Source: Minisyncoccota bacterium (lineage in GTDB: Bacteria > Patescibacteriota > Microgenomatia > UBA1400 > PJMF01). From it: a stretch of 64,000 nucleotides of DNA. Positions 32,481-39,792 of this stretch are shown in pieces. Position 1 is the stretch's first letter, and every line of letters begins with the position of its first letter. Location: the NCBI GenBank assembly GCA_018657765.1, contig JABHWM010000018.1, positions 1-64,000 on the forward strand, in the 5' to 3' direction. The position numbers and the translations under genes were made by a program. Below the pieces are notes generated by a model. The model did no database searches. It saw nothing but the letters and a program-made list of their open reading frames with translations, and was not told the DNA's origin.

Positions 32481-33465
32481 TAATTTAAAAGATTGGGATT
32501 TTAAAGAAAAGATTATCCAAGAAATTAAAAACAAAGGAGGGTGGGTTAATACTCACTCTCACTTGGATCGTGCTTATACTGTTACTAGTAAAACCTTGAA
32601 ACTGGGGAATAAACATCTTCATAAAAAATGGGAAATAGTTGACCAAATAAAAAAATCTTCTACGGTAGATCAAATCTATGACCGAATGGCCTTTGCTATA
32701 GAACAACAAATTTCTCAAGGAGTAACCGTATTGGGAAGCTTTATCGATGTTGATAATGTTATTAAAGATAAATCTATAAAAGCCGCCCAAAGAGTAAGAG
32801 ATAAATATAAAAAAGATATCCAGCTTGTTTTTATCAACCAAGCTCTCAAAGGAGTTATCGATCCAAAAGCCAAGAAATGGTTTGATGAAGGAGCTCAATT
32901 TGTCGATATTATCGGAGGATTACCTGCTAAAGATGCTGGAAAAGAAGCAGAACACCTAGATATTCTTTTTGACACAGCAAAACAGCTCAAAAAAATGGTT
33001 CATGTTCATGTTGATCAACTGAATACAAAGCAAGAAAAAGAAACAGAACTTTTGGCAAAAAAAACTATAGAACATAATTTGGCAGGAAAAGTTGTAGCAA
33101 TTCATGGAGTTTCATTAGCTGCTCATCCCAAAAAATATAGACAAAAAGTATATAGACTCATGAAAAAAGCAAAAATGCCACTGATAGCTTGCCCAGTAGC
33201 CTGGATAGATAGCATTAGAACTGAAGAAATGGCTGTAACTCATAATTCTATTGCTCCAGTAGAAGAACTTATCACAGAAAAAATTATTGTTGCTATCGGT
33301 ACAGATAATATCGCTGATGTATATAAACCATTTGCGGATGGTAGTATGTGGACAGAGCTTCGTTTTCTTTTGGAAACATGTCATTTTTATGACCTCAAGC
33401 AACTGGTCAATATCTCTACAAAAAATAGCAGAAAGGTATTGGGTGTGAAAGCAGCCATAAAATAA
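32473..33465 (+). CDS. Cytosine-deaminase-like amidohydrolase
   Basis: A 330-residue metal-dependent hydrolase of the amidohydrolase superfamily. The metal ligands are visible as NTHSHLDRAY (HxH), VHVHVDQLN, AIHGVSL and the aspartate in IGTDNIAD. The arrangement follows cytosine deaminase/AtzC-type enzymes, but where E. coli CodA has HCDE with its catalytic Glu, this protein has HVDQ. The substrate may therefore differ; a cyclic amide or ureide such as a pyrimidine intermediate is plausible between argG-MGS and a dihydroorotate-dehydrogenase-like gene. The next gene begins 2 nt after its stop. Confidence 0.8.
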   Translation: MTSNLKDWDFKEKIIQEIKNKGGWVNTHSHLDRAYTVTSKTLKLGNKHLHKKWEIVDQIKKSSTVDQIYDRMAFAIEQQISQGVTVLGSFIDVDNVIKDKSIKAAQRVRDKYKKDIQLVFINQALKGVIDPKAKKWFDEGAQFVDIIGGLPAKDAGKEAEHLDILFDTAKQLKKMVHVHVDQLNTKQEKETELLAKKTIEHNLAGKVVAIHGVSLAAHPKKYRQKVYRLMKKAKMPLIACPVAWIDSIRTEEMAVTHNSIAPVEELITEKIIVAIGTDNIADVYKPFADGSMWTELRFLLETCHFYDLKQLVNISTKNSRKVLGVKAAIK

Positions 33466-33467
33466 AT

Positions 33468-34535
33468 ATGAAACAAATTCCTTTTTATAATCCAGAAATT
33501 TCTTATCAAGAAAACTATGATCTAGGACCCTTTGGTGAGTTTTCTACAAATGAAGTTATTCAAAAAACTGGTGAGCCACAACATGACTTTTTGGGACATA
33601 AAGTATTCACTCCCTTTGGTATTCCTGCTGGACCATTGGCCAATGCCAATTTTGTAGCTGGTGCATTCAGAAAAGGGTTTGATATTTGTGTCTATAAAAC
33701 AGTTAGAACAAGAGAATATCCTTGTCACCCATGGCCTAATGTTCTGGCTATTCATGAAGAAAAACTTGAAGCTGAAAAAAAAGAGCCATTAGTTGCTGAT
33801 GCTGAATACACAACCCCTCTTTCTATCACTAATTCTTTTGGTGTCCCCTCTACAACACCGGAAATCTGGCAAGCAGATATGGAAAAAGCTCTAAAAGCTG
33901 CTGGAAAAGGTCAAGTAATGATAGGTAGTTTCCAAGGTACTAGTGATGGCTCTGGTAACGTAGATACATATATTAAAGATTTTGTTCAGGCTGCTCTACT
34001 TGTAAAAGAAACAGGCACTTCTATTCTAGAAGCAAATCTCAGTTGCCCAAACGAAGGTACAGCTAATGTTCTATGTTTTGATACAGAAAGAACATTGAAG
34101 ATAGCCAAAGAAATTAAAAAAGCCATTGGTTCTACCCCCTTGATTCTAAAATTAGCTTACTTCAAAGATGACAAAATTCTAGAAGATTTTGTAAAGAAAT
34201 TAGGCCCTGCTGTAGATGGATTTTCTGCCATCAACACGATTGCTGCAGAGATTATTACTGGGAATGGTCAACAAGCCCTTCCTGGGGAAGGTCGCTCACG
34301 AAGTGGAGTTTGCGGAAGTGCTATTACTTGGGCAGGACTGGAAATGGTACAAAAACTAAAACAGCTCAAAGAAAAACTAAAACTAGATTACACAATTATT
34401 GGTGTTGGAGGAGTTACTAAAGCCGAAGACTTCTTTAGTTATAGAAATTCTGGAGCAGATGCTGTCATGAGCGCTACTGGAGCAATGTGGAATCCATTTT
34501 TGGCTAAAGAAATTATTGATTTTCATAAGAAATAA
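33468..34535 (+). CDS. Dihydroorotate-dehydrogenase-like flavoprotein
   Basis: A 355-residue TIM-barrel flavoprotein. GIPAGPLANANFVAGAFRKGFDICVYKTV is the N-terminal FMN region, EANLSCPNEG the (N/I)SCPN substrate loop, LILKLAYF the FMN-binding lysine strand, and IIGVGGV with GADAVMSATGAM the FMN-phosphate loops. It belongs to the PyrD/dihydropyrimidine-dehydrogenase family and would convert dihydroorotate to orotate, or act on a related dihydropyrimidine. No N-terminal membrane helix (class 2) is seen. Third gene of the argG-MGS operon. Confidence 0.85.
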   Translation: MKQIPFYNPEISYQENYDLGPFGEFSTNEVIQKTGEPQHDFLGHKVFTPFGIPAGPLANANFVAGAFRKGFDICVYKTVRTREYPCHPWPNVLAIHEEKLEAEKKEPLVADAEYTTPLSITNSFGVPSTTPEIWQADMEKALKAAGKGQVMIGSFQGTSDGSGNVDTYIKDFVQAALLVKETGTSILEANLSCPNEGTANVLCFDTERTLKIAKEIKKAIGSTPLILKLAYFKDDKILEDFVKKLGPAVDGFSAINTIAAEIITGNGQQALPGEGRSRSGVCGSAITWAGLEMVQKLKQLKEKLKLDYTIIGVGGVTKAEDFFSYRNSGADAVMSATGAMWNPFLAKEIIDFHKK

Positions 34536-34595
34536 AATGAAAATTAACCCACCTTTCTCAAAAAAAACGGTATAATACGGAATATTCTTTCATAA

Positions 34596-34678
34596 GGAGG
34601 TGTCGCATAGTGGTCAATTGCACACGCTTGGAAAGCGTGAGCCTCACGGCTTCGCAGGTTCAAATCCTGTCACCTCCG
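34596..34678 (+). tRNA. tRNA-Ser(GGA)
   Basis: Acceptor strands GGAGGTG (34596-34602) and CACCTCC (34671-34677) pair fully, discriminator G at 34678; CCA is not encoded. The anticodon stem ACGCT/AGCGT surrounds TGGAA, giving anticodon GGA (codons UCC/UCU). A GC-rich variable arm (AGCCTCACGGCT) marks a class II serine tRNA. The D-arm is nearly identical to tRNA-Ser(GCU) at 22607. A TATAAT box lies at 34571-34576. Confidence 0.92.
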
Positions 34679-34691
34679 CAGATACACACCC

Positions 34692-35318
34692 CTACTCCAA
34701 CCCAAGCTCCTCAAGCAACCTCCCCATCTGATTCGCTCTAATACCATCCAGATCTGTAGCATATTCATTCCAATAACGATCTCTTAATAAAAGCGTCATT
34801 AATAAATTTGGATTTACTAATCCTTGTTCTAACAAAAACTTAATTGTCTCAGCATTATCATCAATAAAGGACAAAGGACGTAATCTTTCAATTTTATGCT
34901 GCTTAAATTCATCACCATTCATACCAGAATCAGCAGGTCGTAAATGAACGTCATCCCTACCAATCCAAGGATAATTTTCTGCAAACCAATTTTTAGTAGG
35001 TTCTTCTTGATGAGGGGGTCTAGATGTAAAAACTAGTTGTTGATAACCATGATCAGCTAATTTTCTTGATGTTTCTACAGAATCCTGAAATGGCTCTGCT
35101 GCAATCATAATAGGTGTCGAAAACATCCAAGCAGCTACTGTTTGAGCATCATCACCAGTTAACTTCAATACCTCTTCAAAAAGAGATGTAAAAGAAATCC
35201 AATCTTCAAGTACAAAACTTGTATCAAATCTCTCATTAACAGCTTTTATAATAGGAACTTGGCTATTTACCAAAACACCATCGGCATCAAAAGCAATAAT
35301 TTTTTCTCTATTCAACAT
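34692..35318 (-). CDS. HAD-superfamily 5'-nucleotidase-like protein
   Basis: A 208-residue HAD protein. Motif I is IIAFDADGVLVNS, motif II lies in LVFTSRPPHQEEP, and motif III in LSFIDDNAETIKFLLEQG. The layout with a small helical cap and the TSRP motif resembles the 5'(3')-deoxyribonucleotidase (NT5C) branch. The WFAENYPWIGRDDVHL segment fits that branch as well. Probable (deoxy)nucleotide or sugar-phosphate phosphatase. Its stop codon is 13 bp from the tRNA-Ser 3' end, convergent to it. Confidence 0.78.
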   Translation of the reverse strand: MLNREKIIAFDADGVLVNSQVPIIKAVNERFDTSFVLEDWISFTSLFEEVLKLTGDDAQTVAAWMFSTPIMIAAEPFQDSVETSRKLADHGYQQLVFTSRPPHQEEPTKNWFAENYPWIGRDDVHLRPADSGMNGDEFKQHKIERLRPLSFIDDNAETIKFLLEQGLVNPNLLMTLLLRDRYWNEYATDLDGIRANQMGRLLEELGLE

Positions 35319-35431
35319 TTAGTTGTTTTTCTGAGCAGATTATTTACTACATTATTAACATAAAATATCTTTAAAAAATAGTCATAAACTATTATCCATA
35401 AATAAAATGTCTTTTCCTAAATTTATCATGC

Positions 35432-35437
35432 TAAAAT
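35432..35437 (+). promoter_or_regulatory. -10 box of the second HAD gene, leaderless layout
   Basis: TAAAAT with 7 nt to the ATG at 35445; no ribosome-binding site between. Confidence 0.5.
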
Positions 35438-35444
35438 AACTTTT

Positions 35445-36056
35445 ATGAAAAAAATTAAATTTATTTATTTTGATCTGGGTGGAGTTTTAATAGATCACAT
35501 CTCATCACTAAAAAAAATTGCTCTGGAACTCAATATTTCAGAAGAAGAAACCATCAATCTATTTCAAAAATATGGTGATGATATTGATAGAGGAACACTA
35601 TCTTGGGAAAACTTTGAAGATATTTTCTATAAAAAATTAAATCCTCAGTACAAATTAAAATCTAGTTTGCATGAATCTTTTGTAGAAAATTTTATAATCA
35701 TTCAAAAAACTCATGATTTTATTAATGAAATCAAAGAGAAAATAGATATCGGAATACTTTCTAACAATTCAGGGGAAATTTTTGACATGATCCAATCTAA
35801 AAAAATAATCCCAGATATTAACTACAAATCTATAGTTATCTCTGCAAAAATCGACGTTATTAAACCAGAAAAAGAAATCTATGATTATGCTATTGATCAA
35901 ATAAGTTTTAACCCAAATGAAGTCTTATTCATTGATGATAAAGAGGAAAATGTAAATGCAGCCAGATCTTTTGGTTGGAACTCTATTGTGTTTGATACAC
36001 AAAAGCCAGCTGAGTCTGTTGATAGAATCAAAGAATATTTAGCTGATAATTCTTAA
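35445..36056 (+). CDS. HAD-superfamily hydrolase (subfamily IA)
   Basis: A 203-residue HAD protein with motif I FIYFDLGGVLIDH (the second Asp of DxD is replaced by Gly, as in the epoxide-hydrolase-N/YihX group), motif II IGILSNNSGEIF, lysine in VIKPEKEIYDYA, and motif III EVLFIDDKEENVNAARSFGW. The helical cap lies between motifs I and II. YihX-type enzymes dephosphorylate sugar phosphates such as glucose-1-phosphate. Convergent with the cluster B operon; the two may or may not be related in function. Confidence 0.85.
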   Translation: MKKIKFIYFDLGGVLIDHISSLKKIALELNISEEETINLFQKYGDDIDRGTLSWENFEDIFYKKLNPQYKLKSSLHESFVENFIIIQKTHDFINEIKEKIDIGILSNNSGEIFDMIQSKKIIPDINYKSIVISAKIDVIKPEKEIYDYAIDQISFNPNEVLFIDDKEENVNAARSFGWNSIVFDTQKPAESVDRIKEYLADNS

Positions 36057-36086
36057 TAGTGCCATCAAAAATCTAAAGCAATTACT

Positions 36087-37307
36087 TTAAGAATCAAAAG
36101 AAAAAGAAATCCTGGAAAACTCTTTATTAAAAGCCATTACTTCTTTAGCAATATCCTTACCTTTAAAAGATTGATCAATGAAATAAACAATTTTTTTCAT
36201 TTCTTCCTCTTTCATTCCTCTTCTCGTAATTTCTTGTGTACCCAATCTAATAAAAATTCCTTTATCAAATAAATTATCAAAATTAACAGCAAGTTTATTA
36301 TCAAATAAAAGATCATAAAGATCTTTATAAAAGCCAATCTTTTCTGTTAAGAGATGAACCTGATGATTATCTGAGTAACTACCAGTATTAGCCATTCTCA
36401 ACTCATAGCCTAAATTATTTAATTCATCTCCAAGAGCCCTAGAATTACTGATTACTTGTTTGGCATAATCTTCACCAAAATTCTTCATTTCTAAAATAGC
36501 AATTGATAAAGAAATTAAATGATGAAGATGAGTACTAGAAAAAAGAGAAGAATTAATTATCTTGTTTGCTTTTTTTCCAATTTTTTTATCTTTAAAAGCA
36601 ATCATTCCTTTTTGTGGTCCAGGTAAAGTTTTATGAGTATTAGCACAAATAACATCTGCCCCATCAGTAAATGGATCCTGGAATTGCTGACCCATGATTA
36701 GACCCATTGTGTGACTAGCATCATAAATAATGATTGCTTCTTTACCCAAAGCATTCCGGATTTCTTTTAAATTATGAGCATTCAAATAATATGAAACATC
36801 CATATAAAAAGCCTTTGCTCCGGATTCTTTAAAAATCTGCTTAATTTTTTCAACATCAAAAGAAAGAGAATCAAAATCATACTCAGCAAAAACATGACCT
36901 CTACCAATTCTCTCAATAATTCCCTTCGTAGCAAAATGGCCTCCATGATCATGGTGAACAGACATCACTACATCACCTGGATCAGTGGTTGATAAAATGG
37001 CACACATCATGGCATGAACGCCAGAAAGACAGTTTAAATTGACATGCTTTGCTCCCAACATTTGTTTTGTAGCTTCTTCTGCTTCTCTAACCAACTTTTT
37101 AACACTTGGAAAACCAAGTACTGTGAAAGGACCTAAGTCAACTTTGCCATTCTCACCACCACCCATATAATAACGTTCTGAAATCTTTGAACCCAAAAAC
37201 TGCCTAGCGGTTTTTGACATTTGTGCTTCATTGGCAGTTAAATGTAAAAATTCTCTATTCCTAATTTCTTCTTTTTTAATTTGATCAATTATTTTTTTCA
37301 TCTTCAT
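36087..37307 (-). CDS. Serine-hydroxymethyltransferase-like PLP enzyme
   Basis: A 406-residue fold-type I PLP enzyme related to GlyA. The N-terminus LTANEAQMSKTAR corresponds to the SHMT LIASEN region, YYMGGGENG to the substrate loop, CLSGVHAMM to the cofactor-phosphate region, IIYDASHTMGL to the pyridine-binding Asp, and CANTHKTLPGPQKG carries the Schiff-base lysine as in SHMT THKTLRGPRGG. Sequence around these motifs differs enough that this is probably a specialised paralogue (an aldolase or transaldolase-type reaction) and not the housekeeping enzyme. Last gene of the cluster B operon. Confidence 0.8.
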   Translation of the reverse strand: MKMKKIIDQIKKEEIRNREFLHLTANEAQMSKTARQFLGSKISERYYMGGGENGKVDLGPFTVLGFPSVKKLVREAEEATKQMLGAKHVNLNCLSGVHAMMCAILSTTDPGDVVMSVHHDHGGHFATKGIIERIGRGHVFAEYDFDSLSFDVEKIKQIFKESGAKAFYMDVSYYLNAHNLKEIRNALGKEAIIIYDASHTMGLIMGQQFQDPFTDGADVICANTHKTLPGPQKGMIAFKDKKIGKKANKIINSSLFSSTHLHHLISLSIAILEMKNFGEDYAKQVISNSRALGDELNNLGYELRMANTGSYSDNHQVHLLTEKIGFYKDLYDLLFDNKLAVNFDNLFDKGIFIRLGTQEITRRGMKEEEMKKIVYFIDQSFKGKDIAKEVMAFNKEFSRISFSFDS

Positions 37308-37311
37308 ATTA

Positions 37312-38388
37312 TTAAAATGTTTCTTTGCTTCTACTACTAGAAAACTCTATTCCAGAATTTTTCAACTCCACATCTTTCCAAAATTCTTCTTCACCAATTA
37401 CATGTTCTAATATTCTAAATATAAACCATTCCATTTCTTTATACATAACTTCTTCTTTGAAATTTGGATTTTGTTCAAGTTCTTTTCTCAAAATTCCCTT
37501 AATTTTATCCTTCCATAGCTCATATAAATGTAAATCACCTTCTTTTAATTTTGTTTCAACATCTAGTTCACTCACACTAATAGAAGCGTGTACATGATGA
37601 TGAACATAAACTGAAGACATTGCTGTTTTTTTTCCTATTTCTGCAACTCTCCACGATAAATCAATATCATCAGCACCATATTTTCCCCAATTTTCTCTGT
37701 AAACTCCTCCAGCAGTTTCAACAATCTTCCTATCAACTAAAGCACAACAAGTCTGCACAAAAGCAGGAGGTGATTCAAGATACATTATCTCTCCATAATT
37801 ATATGCTTCAATTTCATCAACAAAACTAGGCCAATCTTGATCATTAGTATATGCCTTTAGTTCTGCTTCTGGATCTCTATCCTCAGTTAAATTAAAACTA
37901 GAAAGCATTTCTTGCATTTGTTTTTCACCAGTTGCAGAACCAGTGTGAGGATGCTTTACAAATGGAGCTGGTCTCATAGAACCAAGAACACCAATTTCTG
38001 GATCTCTTTTCATATCTCCCATCATTCTTGAAAGCCAATTTGGAGAAAAAGCTAAATCATTATTACATAGACAAGCATAGCGAGTATCTTCACGAGGAAT
38101 TGAGTTCCAGGCAATAATATTAGCCTCAGCATAACCCTTGTTTTCACCATTATAAATAACATTAAAACCAATCATATGTTCTGGAAACTGCACAGCTAAT
38201 TCCATTTCTAATTCTTTTAAATAATCTCCAGTTCCATCCTCTGATCCATTGTCAACTATAGTCAAATGATAAGAATGATCTGTGTACTGAAATAGTGTTT
38301 TTAAAGTCATTTTAGTAAACTCAAGAGCATTCCAAGTAGGAATAATTATCTGCACAGCATCATTTGTTTCTTTATAAGAATTTGGCAT
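37312..38388 (-). CDS. Family 2 glycosyltransferase
   Basis: A 358-residue GT-A enzyme with IIPTWNALEFTKMTL, LTIVDNGSEDGTGDYL, NGENKGYAEANIIAWN and the metal-site strand CLCNNDLAFSPNWL. GKYGADDIDLSWRV provides the catalytic acid region. The C-terminal 90 residues are helical. It resembles rhamnosyltransferase-like enzymes, but donor and acceptor are unknown. It lies 4 bp upstream of the SHMT-like gene and 2 bp downstream of a kinase gene, so it belongs to cluster B. Confidence 0.87.
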   Translation of the reverse strand: MPNSYKETNDAVQIIIPTWNALEFTKMTLKTLFQYTDHSYHLTIVDNGSEDGTGDYLKELEMELAVQFPEHMIGFNVIYNGENKGYAEANIIAWNSIPREDTRYACLCNNDLAFSPNWLSRMMGDMKRDPEIGVLGSMRPAPFVKHPHTGSATGEKQMQEMLSSFNLTEDRDPEAELKAYTNDQDWPSFVDEIEAYNYGEIMYLESPPAFVQTCCALVDRKIVETAGGVYRENWGKYGADDIDLSWRVAEIGKKTAMSSVYVHHHVHASISVSELDVETKLKEGDLHLYELWKDKIKGILRKELEQNPNFKEEVMYKEMEWFIFRILEHVIGEEEFWKDVELKNSGIEFSSSRSKETF

Positions 38389-38390
38389 AC

Positions 38391-39152
38391 TTATTTTTCT
38401 CCTGTTAATAATTCTATTTGAGTAATTAATTCAAACCATTGTTTATTAGAAGAAACAGAAACTGATTTCTTCAATAAAAATGCCTTAGCTTGATCAACTA
38501 AACCAGGTAAAGTATCAATTCCTTCTTCCGTGCTCAAATTAATTACGGAATCATCTTCCGTATACACACCAGCTAAGTTTTTATAAAATTCTAATAATTT
38601 AGTTAAAAAAAGATGATCTTTAAAAATACTGGTAGAAGTCCCTCTTAAACTCAATCTATCCATTATAGTATCTATCCCCGCTGTTAAAATCATCATTCTA
38701 GGAGGTAAAATTATTTCATCTTTTTCTAATGCATCAGCATAAATTTTAATAACATGATCATATTCAGTGAATAAAGACCTATTTAGTAAATCTAATGCTC
38801 TTCTAATAAGAACAACAGAAAAAATAGTTCTATCAAAAACAACTGGCAAGCCACTTTTTGCAAGATCTGTGGCTATTGTTTTTTTAAGCATTTCCACGTC
38901 TAAAAAATATTTATTCCAATCTAGTGTTTCTTGTTTATTTTTAAAAGCTGGATAAATTGATCTTGGTGGAGTAATTTGTCTTGTTAAATCACGAGATTCT
39001 CCAACCAAAGCAATATCTTTACCGACTCCAGTTGGTAAAAAATCATCTTTCTTTTCTGCATCAGGATCAAATAATTTCCATATCAAGGTAGTTTTTCCAA
39101 CTCCCAATGCACCTTCAACACCTACTGTATTAATTATTTTTTGTTCACTCAT
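38391..39152 (-). CDS. P-loop (deoxy)nucleoside-kinase-like protein
   Basis: A 253-residue P-loop protein. Walker A is GALGVGKTTL (residues 13-22) after VGVEGA, and VVFDRTIFS resembles the DR(S/T) region of deoxynucleoside and thymidylate kinases. ILTAGIDTIMDRLSLRGT looks like the arginine-rich lid region. The substrate is probably a nucleoside, nucleotide or small metabolite. It overlaps the following upstream kinase gene by 4 nt, so two P-loop kinases are produced in a coupled manner. Confidence 0.75.
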   Translation of the reverse strand: MSEQKIINTVGVEGALGVGKTTLIWKLFDPDAEKKDDFLPTGVGKDIALVGESRDLTRQITPPRSIYPAFKNKQETLDWNKYFLDVEMLKKTIATDLAKSGLPVVFDRTIFSVVLIRRALDLLNRSLFTEYDHVIKIYADALEKDEIILPPRMMILTAGIDTIMDRLSLRGTSTSIFKDHLFLTKLLEFYKNLAGVYTEDDSVINLSTEEGIDTLPGLVDQAKAFLLKKSVSVSSNKQWFELITQIELLTGEK

Positions 39153-39787
39153 AACTCAGCTCCTTTCTTTAAAGAAGCTATTTCATCAACTATTTCATCA
39201 ATAGATTTGGAAGTTGTTTCAATGATTATCGAAGAAAAAACTAAACGAGATAAATCCAAAAGGTTGTCATTCAGAGTAGCAACTAATTCTGGATGAGAAA
39301 AGGCAAGTCTATCAAAAGAAGTCATATTGTTTTTAGAAAGTAATCTTTTTTTTCTCTCTTCCTCTGAAGCATTTAGAACTATCGATAACTGAGGTTTTGG
39401 ATAATGATCTGCTAAATTTCTAAAAAAATCTGCTTGCTGATCATATTCAGAACCTAATGCTGAATAAAATGCAAAAGATCTTAAAACAGATAAAGAAACT
39501 TGAGCAATTTTTTGATTACTATTCTCTCCTCCATTAATTTGGCATAAATCCCATAAAGTTCCCATAGCTACAGGTAATGATTTTTCTGGTAGTAATTCCA
39601 ATGGCCTACTTTTCATAAAAAGCTCAATGGCTCCCTTATCAAAAGGATTTGATCTAGAGCTCATTCTGCCTTTTCTTACTTCAAAATCAGAGCCCAAAAT
39701 TCCTCTCTCAACCATACGAGCAACAACAGAATCTTTTCCAACTCCATCTACAGCTTCAATCAAAAAAATATTTTCTTTATTATTCAT
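39149..39787 (-). CDS. Thymidylate-kinase-like P-loop protein with unusual Walker A
   Basis: A 212-residue protein that opens like a thymidylate kinase: FLIEAVDGVGKDSVVARM, where TMPK has FEGxDGSGKST. The residue after the P-loop lysine is Asp instead of Ser/Thr, with Ser only one place later; this could alter Mg or ATP binding. LSIVLNASEEERKKRLLSK matches the lid strand-helix. It is part of the cluster B operon, 5 bp after the IorA-like gene, and overlaps the second kinase gene by 4 nt. Function unknown; may be a nucleotide kinase with a modified substrate or a degenerate regulatory partner. Confidence 0.65.
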   Translation of the reverse strand: MNNKENIFLIEAVDGVGKDSVVARMVERGILGSDFEVRKGRMSSRSNPFDKGAIELFMKSRPLELLPEKSLPVAMGTLWDLCQINGGENSNQKIAQVSLSVLRSFAFYSALGSEYDQQADFFRNLADHYPKPQLSIVLNASEEERKKRLLSKNNMTSFDRLAFSHPELVATLNDNLLDLSRLVFSSIIIETTSKSIDEIVDEIASLKKGAEL

Positions 39788-39792
39788 GATAT

